Positions 25,525 through 33,590 of a stretch of 64,000 nt of DNA are shown here, in pieces. Made by a program: the position numbers and the translations under genes. The stretch lies in contig NZ_JADIKM010000001.1 in assembly GCF_044904665.1 (NCBI RefSeq), positions 1,364,001 to 1,428,000 on the forward strand. Direction: 5' to 3'. Position 1 is the first letter of the stretch. Each line of letters begins with the position of its first letter. The notes under the pieces are model-generated. The model was not told where the DNA came from, made no database searches, and saw nothing but the letters and a program-made list of their open reading frames with translations. The stretch is from Dyella_A ginsengisoli. Its GTDB lineage: Bacteria; Pseudomonadota; Gammaproteobacteria; Xanthomonadales; Rhodanobacteraceae.

Positions 25525-26412
25525 TCAGCCCGGCGGATGCGTCATCACGAACCAGCCCGCCACGGCGAGCAGGTTGTTGATGCCGTGGGCCATCACGGCC
25601 GGCCACAGCGAGCCGGACTTGAGGCGCAGCCAGGCGCAGCCGATGCCGAGCAGGGCGAGGTTGGGCACGGCGTACCAGCGCCAGCCGAGGTCGGGCAGGT
25701 GGACCATGCCGAACAGCAGTGCGCTCAGGCCGATGGCCAGCACGATGCGCGCGTTGCCGACGGCGGGGAGCATTGCCTGACGCTGGCGAAAGCCGAGCAG
25801 GGACGAGAACAGCACGCCGCGGAACAGGGCTTCCTCCACCAGCGGCCCCAGCGTGACGGCCGACAGCGCCAGCACCACGCGTCCGCCGAGCGAGGCGCTT
25901 TGCCCCATCTGCGCAATGCTCTGGGTCACCGGGTGGCTGCCGGCGAGCAGGTGGGTGAGCATCCCGCCGATGACCGGTACCGCCACGCCAAGCGCCAGCG
26001 CGGCGGCGTAGAAAGCCACGCTGGAGCTCGGCGCGAAACCGAAGCCCTGCCACGCCTGCGCCAGCCGCCACTGGCGCGGCCAGCGGCGATGCACGATCCA
26101 CAGGGTGACCGAGGCGGCGATCAGCAACGTGGCCGCGGTGACCCCGGTACGCAGGTCCGGATTGCTCATGGCGACCTGCAGCGCGTGGAGCGTGTGGTCG
26201 CCGCCCGTCTTTGCACCGCCGTGCGCAAAACCGATGCGCATGCCGACCACCAGCCCGACCAGCGAACCCGCCGTGAAGCCGACCGCCAGCTGCAGGGCGA
26301 AATACAGCGCCAGCAGGCCGATCGCCTCGCCGACGCCGGGCGCGCGCACCGGAGCGGGTGGAGCCGGTGGTATCGGTGGCGGGGCGGCAAACACGTCGGT
26401 GGCGGCATTCAC
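25525..26412 (-). CDS. CPBP family intramembrane metalloprotease
   Basis: A 295-residue polytopic membrane protein of the CPBP (CAAX protease and bacteriocin-processing, Abi) family. The catalytic motifs are EEALFRGVLF (EExxxR), a later His segment (MVHLPDLGW) and AHGINNLLA near the C-terminus. About seven or eight membrane helices follow a Pro-rich cytoplasmic N-terminus (PPPIPPAPPAP). Bacterial members act in prenyl-protein-like or peptide processing, but the substrate here is unknown. It is convergent with maf (15 bases between stops) and divergent from the TerC gene. Confidence 0.87.
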   Translation of the reverse strand: MNAATDVFAAPPPIPPAPPAPVRAPGVGEAIGLLALYFALQLAVGFTAGSLVGLVVGMRIGFAHGGAKTGGDHTLHALQVAMSNPDLRTGVTAATLLIAASVTLWIVHRRWPRQWRLAQAWQGFGFAPSSSVAFYAAALALGVAVPVIGGMLTHLLAGSHPVTQSIAQMGQSASLGGRVVLALSAVTLGPLVEEALFRGVLFSSLLGFRQRQAMLPAVGNARIVLAIGLSALLFGMVHLPDLGWRWYAVPNLALLGIGCAWLRLKSGSLWPAVMAHGINNLLAVAGWFVMTHPPG

Positions 26413-26514
26413 GGGGAGCAGGATTCCTTTCGGCGGACGGGCGCGCTGACGCTAGCGGTTGGCGTCGCCCCGGTGCAATCCCTGCCATCGGTCATGGTGC
26501 TGCGGGGCTGCTTG

Positions 26515-26520
26515 TATAGT
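26515..26520 (+). promoter_or_regulatory. Candidate -10 box for the TerC/CorC gene
   Basis: TATAGT about 44 bases before the ATG at 26564, in the divergent region with the CPBP gene. No clear -35 hexamer is seen. Confidence 0.4.
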
Positions 26521-26563
26521 GGAGCGTCACTGCACGGAGGACACGCGCGCCGAGGCGCCGCCC

Positions 26564-28135
26564 ATGTTCGCATTCGACTGGCTTGCCGACCCCACCGCCT
26601 GGGCCGGTCTTCTCACCCTGGTGGTGCTGGAGATCGTGCTGGGCATCGACAACCTGGTGTTCGTCGCGATCCTCGCCGACAAGCTGCCACCGGTGCACCG
26701 CGACCGCGCCCGCATCAGCGGCCTGGCGATTGCGCTGATCATGCGGCTGGTGTTGCTCGGTGCGATGAGCTGGCTGGTCAAGCTCACCACGCCCATCGCG
26801 CAATGGCAGGGTTTCTCGCTGTCCTGGCGCGACATCATCCTGCTGCTGGGCGGCGCATTCCTGCTGTTCAAGGCCACGCTGGAGCTGCACGAGCGGCTGG
26901 AGGCGGCGGACGTGGGCGAGGGCGGCACGCGCGCGCCGGCAAGATTCTGGCTGGTGGTTGCGCAGATCGTGGCGCTGGACGCGGTGTTCTCGCTGGACTC
27001 GGTGATCACCGCCGTGGGCATGGTCGATCACCTGTCGGTGATGATGATCGCGGTGGTCGTCGCGATGGTGCTGATGATCAGCGCCAGCAAGCCGCTGACC
27101 GCCTTCGTCAACGCGCGACCCACGGTGATCATCCTGTGCCTTTCGTTCCTGCTGATGATCGGCTTCAGCCTGGTGGCGGAAGGCTTCGGCTTCCACATTC
27201 CCAAGGGCTACCTGTACGCGGCGATCGGCTTCTCGATCATGATCGAGGTGTTCAACCAGACCATGCGGCGCAACCGCCAGCGCAGCCTGCTGGGCAGCGC
27301 ACGGCACCTGCGCGACCGCACTGCCCAGGCGGTACTGCGCCTGCTTGGCGCCGGCGGCGCGGAGGAGGACGGCGAACCGGCCAAGCCATCCGCCGGCACC
27401 GACGAGGAAGCGCCGGCGGTGGCGGTGTTCGGCAAGGACGAGCTGTCCATGGTGCAGGGCGTGCTGGATCTGGCCCAGCGGCCGGTGCGCTCGATCATGA
27501 CGCCGCGTCCGGAGATCCGCTGGATCGACCCGCGCGACGACCTGCCGACCGTGCGCCGCGAGCTGGCCGAGGCCGGCCACGGCTGGCTGCCGCTGGCGCA
27601 GGACGACCTCGACAATCTCATCGGCGTGGCCTCCACCCGCGACCTGATGGCCAGCCTGCTCGACCACGGCCGCATCGACCTGGACAGCGTGGTGCGCAAG
27701 CCGCTGATGGTGCTCGAATCGCTCAGCGTGTTGCGGCTGATCGACGAGTTCCGCCGCGCGCCGCTGCAGGTGGCACTGGTGGTGGACGAGTACGGCAGCC
27801 TGCTCGGGCTGGTCACGCCCAGCGATGTGCTGGAGGTGATCGCCGGCGAGTTTCCCGATGCGCTGGGCAGCGATCCTTCGGCCCGCCAGGACGAAGACGG
27901 TGCATGGCTGTTCGACGCCGGTCTCGACGTGCGCCGCGCCGAACAGTTGCTCGGCCAGCGCCTGAACGTGGACGACAGCTTCTCCACCCTGGCCGGCCTG
28001 GTGCTGCAGCAACTCGGGCGTTTCCCGCAGGTGGGCGACGGCGTGGTCGCTGACGGCTGGCGCTTCGAGGTGATCGCGATGGATGGCGCCCGCATCGACC
28101 GTCTGCGCGTGGTGCCGGCCACCGCTGCCGGTTGA
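26564..28135 (+). CDS. TerC-CBS-CorC membrane protein
   Basis: A 523-residue inner-membrane protein with an N-terminal TerC domain of about seven helices carrying the two acidic motifs LEIVLGIDNLVF and LDAVFSLDSVITA. A CBS-domain pair (residues about 295-420, IMTPRPEIRWIDPRDDLPTV, VVDEYGSLLGLVTPSDVLEV) and a C-terminal CorC/HlyC domain follow. This is the E. coli YoaE/YegH architecture. TerC proteins are linked to manganese and other metal handling, but the substrate here is inference. The ATG at 26564 starts the TerC domain and has GAGG eight bases upstream. The ORF extends upstream without conservation. Confidence 0.9.
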   Translation: MFAFDWLADPTAWAGLLTLVVLEIVLGIDNLVFVAILADKLPPVHRDRARISGLAIALIMRLVLLGAMSWLVKLTTPIAQWQGFSLSWRDIILLLGGAFLLFKATLELHERLEAADVGEGGTRAPARFWLVVAQIVALDAVFSLDSVITAVGMVDHLSVMMIAVVVAMVLMISASKPLTAFVNARPTVIILCLSFLLMIGFSLVAEGFGFHIPKGYLYAAIGFSIMIEVFNQTMRRNRQRSLLGSARHLRDRTAQAVLRLLGAGGAEEDGEPAKPSAGTDEEAPAVAVFGKDELSMVQGVLDLAQRPVRSIMTPRPEIRWIDPRDDLPTVRRELAEAGHGWLPLAQDDLDNLIGVASTRDLMASLLDHGRIDLDSVVRKPLMVLESLSVLRLIDEFRRAPLQVALVVDEYGSLLGLVTPSDVLEVIAGEFPDALGSDPSARQDEDGAWLFDAGLDVRRAEQLLGQRLNVDDSFSTLAGLVLQQLGRFPQVGDGVVADGWRFEVIAMDGARIDRLRVVPATAAG

Positions 28136-28142
28136 GGGACGC

Positions 28143-28538
28143 TCAGCCGACCAGCAAGGCGCGCACCACGCCGATCGCCGCCAGCACCAGCACCGCCAGC
28201 CAGGCCAGCGTGCCGGTGACGAAGCCGCCGCCGCGTTTGGCCGGATCGGCCAGATAGGCGCCGAAGTACCACACGCGTCCCACGATCCACACTAGCCCGG
28301 CGATCCCGGCCCAGCCGGCAAAGCCGTGCGTGGCCGCGAGCCACAGCGTGGGCAGGAACAGCACGGTCTGCTCGATCGTGTTCATCTGCACGCGATAGGC
28401 CCGCTCGAAGCCTTCGTGGCCGCTGGTGGCCGGCGCCTTGATGCCGTACTTGCCGCGGGCACTGCCTACCGCGAACACGGTGGCCGCGAGCAGCAGCACG
28501 TTGAGCAGGGTGACCAGGGCGGGCAGTTGCTGGAGCAT
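28143..28538 (-). CDS. MAPEG family membrane protein
   Basis: A 131-residue protein with four membrane helices, of the MAPEG family (membrane-associated proteins in eicosanoid and glutathione metabolism). The signature is RVQMNTIEQTVLFLPTLW, followed by GRVWYFGAYLADPAKRG. Some members are glutathione transferases or peroxidases, and bacterial roles are mostly unknown. The start MLQQLPALVTLL at 28538 opens directly into the first helix. It is convergent with the TerC gene. Confidence 0.88.
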   Translation of the reverse strand: MLQQLPALVTLLNVLLLAATVFAVGSARGKYGIKAPATSGHEGFERAYRVQMNTIEQTVLFLPTLWLAATHGFAGWAGIAGLVWIVGRVWYFGAYLADPAKRGGGFVTGTLAWLAVLVLAAIGVVRALLVG

Positions 28539-28652
28539 CGTCAGTCCTTCGGGTTTGCGCGGCGCAGGTGCCGGGTGCCGATCGTGGCAGGAGCCGGGGC
28601 GAGGCGCTATCGTCGCCAGGGACACGCCGGAAGCGGCGAGGGAGAGCAGGCC

Positions 28653-29516
28653 ATGCGTTGGCAGAAAGGGCGTCGCAGCGACAACGTGGTGTTCGATGAC
28701 GGCAGCGGTGGCGGCGGGCCGCGCTTCGGCGGCGGTCGCGGGCTGGGGCTGGGCGGCATCGTGATCCTGGCCATCCTCGGGTTGGTGTTCTTCAAGGATC
28801 CGACTGCGCTGCTCAACCAGGTCGACACCGGTGGCGGCACGGCGGCACCGGCAACCACGCCGGCCAATCCCAACGATCCGCAGGTGGATTTCGTGCGCGC
28901 CATCCTCGGCGACACCGAGGACGAATGGGGCCAGATCTTCGCCCAGCAGGGCCGCCAGTACGAGCAGCCCAAGCTCACCCTGTTCTCCGGGCGGGTGAAC
29001 ACCGCCTGCGGCGCGGCGACGGCGGCGGTGGGGCCGTTCTACTGCCCGGGCGACCGCCACGTGTACCTGGACCTGGCGTTTTTCCAGGAGCTGCAGGACC
29101 GTTTCCACACCACCGGCGATTTCGCCCGTGCCTACGTGATCGCCCACGAGGTGGGCCACCACGTGCAGAACCTGCTGGGTGTGTTCGACAAGGTGGACGC
29201 CGCGCGTCGCCAGGGCGCCACGCTGCAGGGGGCGAACGGCCTCTCGGTGCGCCAGGAACTGCAGGCCGACTGCCTCGCCGGCGTCTGGGCGCACAGCGCC
29301 GAGCAGCGCAACCAGTGGCTGGACCCGGGCGATCTGGAAGCCGCGCTCAACGCCGCCAGCCAGATCGGCGACGACACCCTGCAGCGCGAATCGCGCGGCG
29401 AGGTGATGCCGGACTCGTTCACCCACGGCACCTCGGCGCAGCGCGTGCACTGGTTCAAGGCCGGCTTCGACAGCGGCGACATGGGCCAGTGCAACACGTT
29501 TGCCGGCCCGGTCTGA
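28653..29516 (+). CDS. ypfJ: YpfJ-type neutral zinc metallopeptidase
   Basis: A 287-residue membrane-anchored metallopeptidase of the YpfJ/zinicin-like family. A Gly-rich cytoplasmic N-terminus (MRWQKGRRSDNVVFDD) and one membrane helix (GGIVILAILGLVFF) are followed by a periplasmic domain with HEVGHH (His165, Glu166, His169) and QELQADCLAGVWAH. SAQRVHWFKAGF near the C-terminus is conserved. The physiological substrate is unknown. The start at 28653 has GGAG about eight bases upstream. It is divergent from the MAPEG gene, and the small gene at 29528 follows 11 bases later. Confidence 0.92.
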   Translation: MRWQKGRRSDNVVFDDGSGGGGPRFGGGRGLGLGGIVILAILGLVFFKDPTALLNQVDTGGGTAAPATTPANPNDPQVDFVRAILGDTEDEWGQIFAQQGRQYEQPKLTLFSGRVNTACGAATAAVGPFYCPGDRHVYLDLAFFQELQDRFHTTGDFARAYVIAHEVGHHVQNLLGVFDKVDAARRQGATLQGANGLSVRQELQADCLAGVWAHSAEQRNQWLDPGDLEAALNAASQIGDDTLQRESRGEVMPDSFTHGTSAQRVHWFKAGFDSGDMGQCNTFAGPV

Positions 29517-29527
29517 GGAGCCCTGCA

Positions 29528-29755
29528 ATGTCGGGCATGGCGCTGGGAATTCCCATCAGGCTGGCGATGGGCATGGGCAGCGGCATCGCCATCGGCGTGG
29601 CCAGCGGTGCGCAGGCCGGCCGTCGGCAGGTTTGCAAGGACGTGGCAGCGTGGCTGCAGCAGCACGGCGTCGTGTTGACCACGCCGGACGGCGGCGCGGT
29701 GGATGCGCCGGCCCTGCTGGCGGTGGTCGCCGGCAAGCCCGGCAACCGCGGCTAA
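29528..29755 (+). CDS. Small hypothetical protein with Gly/Ala-rich segment
   Basis: A 75-residue ORF with a good Shine-Dalgarno (GAGGAG, seven bases before ATG), only 11 bases after the metallopeptidase stop. The first 30 residues (IPIRLAMGMGSGIAIGVASG) form a Gly-spaced hydrophobic stretch like a glycine zipper, followed by a soluble tail with RRQVCKDVAAWLQQHGV. I do not recognise a family. The ribosome-binding site and tight spacing suggest a real gene co-transcribed with ypfJ. The upstream part of the open frame overlaps ypfJ and is not used. Confidence 0.6.
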   Translation: MSGMALGIPIRLAMGMGSGIAIGVASGAQAGRRQVCKDVAAWLQQHGVVLTTPDGGAVDAPALLAVVAGKPGNRG

Positions 29756-29858
29756 ACGCCGCCGTGCGCAGCCGGGCGATGGCACGCTCCGCCGTGCCCG
29801 CCCACGATCTAGAATCCGCGCGCTGCGCGCCTCGGGGTGCGCCACTCCCGGTCGGTCC

Positions 29859-30245
29859 ATGCTGCATCCCTGCCTGCGCTGCGGCGCCTGCTGCGCCCAT
29901 TTCCGCGTGGCCTTCCACTGGTCGGAGGCCGAGTCGTTCCTCGGTGGCGAGGTACCCGCCGAACTCACCGCCAAGCTCGATCCGCACCGGCTGGTGATGC
30001 GCGGCACCGAGTCCAAGCCGGTGCGCTGCGTGGCCCTGCAGGGCGAGGTGGGCGTGCAGGCGAGCTGCGGCATCTATGCGCAGCGGCCCTCGGTGTGCCG
30101 CGAAGTGGCGCCATCATGGGAGTTCGGCGAGGCCAGCGCGCAGTGCGACAAGGCGCGTCTGGTGCACGGCCTGCCGCTGCTGACGCCGCAGGACTGGATC
30201 GATCCCTCCGGTGCGGGTGCACCGCCGCTGCCGCGCAGCGCCTGA
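29859..30245 (+). CDS. YkgJ-type cysteine cluster protein
   Basis: A 128-residue protein of the YkgJ (zinc/iron-chelating, cysteine-cluster) family. The cluster begins at CLRCGACCAHFR and continues with later Cys in CVALQ, ASCGIYAQRPSVCR and AQCDKAR. Such proteins are thought to bind Zn or an Fe-S cluster; function is unknown. The start MLHPCLRCG at 29859 puts the cluster at the N-terminus as in the family. A TAGAAT -10-like box lies at 29810-29815. Confidence 0.85.
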   Translation: MLHPCLRCGACCAHFRVAFHWSEAESFLGGEVPAELTAKLDPHRLVMRGTESKPVRCVALQGEVGVQASCGIYAQRPSVCREVAPSWEFGEASAQCDKARLVHGLPLLTPQDWIDPSGAGAPPLPRSA

Positions 30246-30336
30246 GCGTCGAACTCGCGGGGCGCGCTGCGCGTCACGCGAATTGACGTCTTTCGCGTCG
30301 TCCATTTCTCCGGGTGGGATGGTTTGCAGCCGAAGG

Positions 30337-30374
30337 ATTACGCCCGTAATCTTCATCGAAATTACGAACGTAAT
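30337..30374 (+). promoter_or_regulatory. Paired BlaI-type operator before TonB-C lipoprotein
   Basis: Two ATTAC-N4-GTAAT palindromes, ATTACGCCCGTAAT (30337-30350) and ATTACGAACGTAAT (30361-30374), with starts 24 bases apart. A TTGCAG -35-like hexamer lies at 30324-30329, so the first palindrome would overlap the -10 region. The same double motif precedes blaI at 45567-45606, and both share the flank GTAATCTTCA in the direction of transcription. Confidence 0.75.
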
Positions 30375-30386
30375 CCGAGGGTGGCA

Positions 30387-30974
30387 ATGGCAAACCAGCG
30401 CGAAGCAAGGTGTGCAAGGCTGGCGATGAGCGGCTTGGCGACGTCGCGATCGGTGGTGGCATTCATGCTGCTGGCCGGGCTCGCCGCTTGCTCCAGCCAT
30501 GCCGTGCGTCCCGATACCCCGCCACCCAACGAGGGGGACGCCTCCTGGCACGCGGTCGAGCAGCCGGAAACCGTGCACTATCAGCTCGCCATGGGCGAGG
30601 TATCCAGCGGCGCTACGGCCTTCCAGCGCGTCACCCCGATCTATCCGGTCGCACAGCTGGCAGCCTGCCCGCCCGCGGTGGAAGTGACCGCCAAGCTGAT
30701 CGTCGATCGCGCCGGCAAGGTTACCGACGTGCGCCCCGGCAACGCTGCCTCCGCGGAAGCGGATCTCGCGCCCTACCTCGACGCTACGCGGACGGCCGCG
30801 CTGCGCTGGCAGTTCAATCCGCTGCAGATCAACCACTGGGCCGCCGACGCCAATGGCGAGAGCCACGTGGTGGACAGCCGCACCGAGCCCTTCAGCCTGG
30901 ACTACCTGTTCCGCTTCACCTGCCACGCCGGCAAGGCGCAGGTCACGGTCGGCGACAAGCTGGCATCGGGCTGA
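30387..30974 (+). CDS. Lipoprotein with TonB-like C-terminal domain
   Basis: A 195-residue putative lipoprotein with lipobox GLAAC (Cys35) and a C-terminal domain resembling the TonB C-terminus (RVTPIYPVAQL, VTAKLIVDRAGKVTDVRPGN, ALRWQFNPLQ). Without a membrane-spanning TonB helix it is unlikely to be an energy transducer. Stand-alone TonB-C domains are common in this order, with unknown roles. The ATG at 30387 is chosen because GAGG lies six bases upstream and the longer frame would run through the operator. It is preceded by the BlaI-type double operator, so it is probably repressed by the BlaI encoded near 45.4 kb, whose M56 partner also ends in a TonB-C domain. Confidence 0.8.
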   Translation: MANQREARCARLAMSGLATSRSVVAFMLLAGLAACSSHAVRPDTPPPNEGDASWHAVEQPETVHYQLAMGEVSSGATAFQRVTPIYPVAQLAACPPAVEVTAKLIVDRAGKVTDVRPGNAASAEADLAPYLDATRTAALRWQFNPLQINHWAADANGESHVVDSRTEPFSLDYLFRFTCHAGKAQVTVGDKLASG

Positions 30975-31766
30975 TCAGGCGGCCGCATCGAAGCGATAGA
31001 TGTCCATCGCCAGGATGCCCAGGTCGACGCCGGCATCCAGCCGCTGCGCCCGTGCGCCTTCGCCCGCGACGCCCATCGCCACGAACAGCGGCAGCAGGTG
31101 CTCGTCGGTGGGGTGCGCGCGTTCGGCGAACGGCGCCTGCCGGCGGTAGTCGAGCAGGGCCGCGGTATCGCCGGCGGCGAGGCGCTCCTCGATCCAGCGG
31201 ATGAAAGGCCGCACGTACGGCGCCTCGCGTTCGGTGCTGTAGCCGGCGGCCAAGTCGTGCAGGTTGTGGGTGATCGAACCCGAACCGATCACCAGCACGC
31301 CATCCTCGCGCAAGGAAGACAGCGCGCGACCCACTGCCAGCAGGTGCGCCGGACCGCCGCGCGGCTGGATCGACAGCGGCACCACCGGGATATCGGCCGC
31401 CGGATACATCAGCCGCAGCGGTACCCACACGCCGTGGTCCAGCCCACGCGAGGCATCCACGATTGCCGGCAGGCCGGCCGCCGCTAGTCGCTGCGCGACC
31501 TCGCGGGCAAGCGCCGGGTCACCGGGTGCCGGATAGCGCACCTGGTAAAGCGCCGCCGGAAAGCCGCCGAAGTCGTGCACCGTCTCCGGTTGTGCGGCGG
31601 CACCCACCTGCGGGCTGCGCGCGAGGTAATGCGCGCTGGCCACCACGATCGCGCGCGGACGCGGCAACGCCGCGGCCAGCTCGGCCAGTCGTGCGCCGGT
31701 GGCGCCGGGCTGCAGCGCGGTCAGCGGCGAGCCGTGGGAAACGTAGAGGCTGGGCAGGGCGGTCAT
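30975..31766 (-). CDS. DODA-type extradiol ring-opening dioxygenase (YgiD-like)
   Basis: A 263-residue LigB/DODA-family dioxygenase, related to E. coli YgiD (4,5-DOPA extradiol dioxygenase), which opens catechol rings using a divalent metal. Expected metal-site His segments are YVSHGSP, ASAHYL, GLDHGVWVPL and SGSITHNL. The start at 31766 (MTALPSLYVSHGSP) places the first His at the usual distance; upstream codons are unsupported. The stop abuts that of the convergent TonB-C lipoprotein. No catabolic cluster surrounds it. Confidence 0.9.
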   Translation of the reverse strand: MTALPSLYVSHGSPLTALQPGATGARLAELAAALPRPRAIVVASAHYLARSPQVGAAAQPETVHDFGGFPAALYQVRYPAPGDPALAREVAQRLAAAGLPAIVDASRGLDHGVWVPLRLMYPAADIPVVPLSIQPRGGPAHLLAVGRALSSLREDGVLVIGSGSITHNLHDLAAGYSTEREAPYVRPFIRWIEERLAAGDTAALLDYRRQAPFAERAHPTDEHLLPLFVAMGVAGEGARAQRLDAGVDLGILAMDIYRFDAAA

Positions 31767-31820
31767 GGCGGACTCCGGTCGATGCACCCAACATAAGGGC
31801 ATCGCGCGGATTTTCGTCGT

Positions 31821-31851
31821 CGCCTCGCGCAACAGCCTGTTGCGCGAGGCG
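31821..31851. other. Perfect 14-bp inverted repeat after sulfotransferase gene
   Basis: Arms 31821-31834 and 31838-31851 are exact reverse complements with a three-base loop. The hairpin begins about ten bases after the sulfotransferase stop on the minus strand, where a terminator is expected, but no T-run follows on either strand. It may be a rho-independent-like pause site or a 3'-end stabiliser. Confidence 0.5.
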
Positions 31852-31861
31852 AACGCCCGCG

Positions 31862-33454
31862 TCAGTTGCCCGCGAGCGCCTGGCGCAGCGGATCGAGCAG
31901 CGCGCCGTAGCGTTCGGCGCGGGCGGTATCGCGGCGCAGCGGCTGACGCACCTGGGATGCGCTGGGCGTGCGCACGCTGCGCATGGCGCGGTGGTAATCG
32001 AGGCAGGCTGGGTCGAACGGCAGGCCGCAGAACGCCAGCAGATCGCGGATCTCGCGCTCCGGGTCATCCAGCAGCGCCTCATAGCGCTGAATGCGCACAC
32101 GCTGCGGCTGCTCCACCTGCCAGGTCGCCATCGCGCGCTGGTAGTCGCGGGTGTAGGTGCCGATGTCGCCCAGGTCGCAGGCGAAGTGCGGCAGTCGGTA
32201 GAACTGCTGCTTGAAGCACGACCAGCCCGCTTCCAATGCGTCGCGCCGTGCGTCGACGATGTGCGCCCCCGGCAGCATCGCGCCGAGCAGGCCGGCATAT
32301 AGCCAGTTCTCCGGCAACTTGTCGGTGTGCCGCGGGCGCTGCGTGCGCCAGCGCGCGGTGCGTTCCAGATAGCGTCGGCCCAGCCGCTGCCAGTCATCCG
32401 CGCTGGCCGCGGGCATCCACGCCAGCAGTGGTTGCTGGTGCCGGTTGGACTCCTCGGCGATCACCGCCTCCAGGTCGTCCAGTTCGCTGGCACCTTCCAC
32501 CTGCGGATGCGCGGCGAGGATCTGCTCGAACAGTGTGGAGCCCGAGCGCGGCAGGCCGACGATGAAGATCACTTCGCGCCCCAGCGTGGCGTCCAGCGGC
32601 GCAGGCAGGTGTTGGCTCGCGTCGAGCACGCGGGCGACGTGGGCGGTGAAGGTCGGCGCGTGCCACGGTGCCAGTTGACGCATGCGCGCGTTGGCGGCGG
32701 CGAGCGCGGCGAAGGCTTCCGGGTGACGATCGCGGTCTTCCAGCGCCTTGCCCAAGGCGAAGCCCATCGCGATGCGGTCGCTGTCGGCCACTCCCGGGTG
32801 CTGCACAAAGGAGGACAGCGCGGAGATGTCCTCATCGCCAAGCGACTGTGTCTTGATGTTGGCCAGCCCGCGCCAGGCGTCGCCGCAGGCGCCGTGACGC
32901 GCCAGCGCGGCGCGGTAGTGCACAGCCGCTTCGTCGAAGCGACCCAGGTGCACCAGCGCGTCGCCGGCGAGGATATGCGCCGGCAGCAGGTCCGGCGCCA
33001 GCGCGGTGGCCTGCTCCAGCGCGCGCAGCGCCTCCTCGCTGTCGCCCAGCTGCTGCAGGTTGCGACCAAGGTTGAACCAGGCCATCGGGTAATCGGGCGC
33101 GGCCACGCAGGCCTGTCGCCAAATGACGAGCGCATCGTGCATGTCGCCACGCTGGGCCAGCGCGCTGGCCAGGTCGTTGAGCACCAGCGCATCGTTCGGG
33201 GCCAGTGCGAGAGCCTTGCGCAGGATGGTGACGGCGTCGTCGATGCGGCCGCGCCGGGTGGCCGCGATGCCCTGCATGCGCAGTACTTCCGCGTGTCGCG
33301 GCGCCAGCCGCTGCAGCGCGTCGAGCAGGCGGTCGGCGGCGTCGAGCTGGCCGTCGCGGATCGCCCGCGCGGCGGCATGCAGCTGCTCGCGCTGCGACAC
33401 GGACAGGCCGCTCAGGCGCGGATCGAAACCGGGGCGGGGCGGGGCGGGCGTCAT
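31862..33454 (-). CDS. TPR-containing sulfotransferase family protein
   Basis: A 530-residue protein with an N-terminal array of tetratricopeptide repeats (about residues 20-270, for example AVTILRKALALAPNDALVLN and DSEEALRALEQATALAPD) and a C-terminal sulfotransferase domain. The PAPS-binding loop is FIVGLPRSGSTLFEQIL, followed by TDKLPENWLYAGLL and a C-terminal 3'-phosphate region. Such fusions are common in xanthomonads and often lie near TonB receptors; the acceptor is unknown. No signal peptide, so probably cytoplasmic. Transcribed alone, with a strong hairpin after its stop. Confidence 0.9.
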   Translation of the reverse strand: MTPAPPRPGFDPRLSGLSVSQREQLHAAARAIRDGQLDAADRLLDALQRLAPRHAEVLRMQGIAATRRGRIDDAVTILRKALALAPNDALVLNDLASALAQRGDMHDALVIWRQACVAAPDYPMAWFNLGRNLQQLGDSEEALRALEQATALAPDLLPAHILAGDALVHLGRFDEAAVHYRAALARHGACGDAWRGLANIKTQSLGDEDISALSSFVQHPGVADSDRIAMGFALGKALEDRDRHPEAFAALAAANARMRQLAPWHAPTFTAHVARVLDASQHLPAPLDATLGREVIFIVGLPRSGSTLFEQILAAHPQVEGASELDDLEAVIAEESNRHQQPLLAWMPAASADDWQRLGRRYLERTARWRTQRPRHTDKLPENWLYAGLLGAMLPGAHIVDARRDALEAGWSCFKQQFYRLPHFACDLGDIGTYTRDYQRAMATWQVEQPQRVRIQRYEALLDDPEREIRDLLAFCGLPFDPACLDYHRAMRSVRTPSASQVRQPLRRDTARAERYGALLDPLRQALAGN

Positions 33455-33539
33455 GCGGCGAGCGGGGCGGGAATCATCCGCTGATGGTACGGGGCGATTG
33501 CTCGTCCGGGCGAGCGGTGCATAGCGTGAACGGCCTGCC

Positions 33540-33573
33540 AGAAAAGCGAAACCCGCGCCGGGCGCGGGTTTCG
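33540..33573 (-). terminator. Intrinsic terminator of DeaD-type helicase gene
   Basis: A perfect 12-bp stem (33547-33558 against 33562-33573) with a three-base loop, followed on the minus strand by CTTTTC. It begins about 17 bases after the helicase stop. Confidence 0.85.
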
Positions 33574-33590
33574 TGGGTCGAGCGAAAAGC

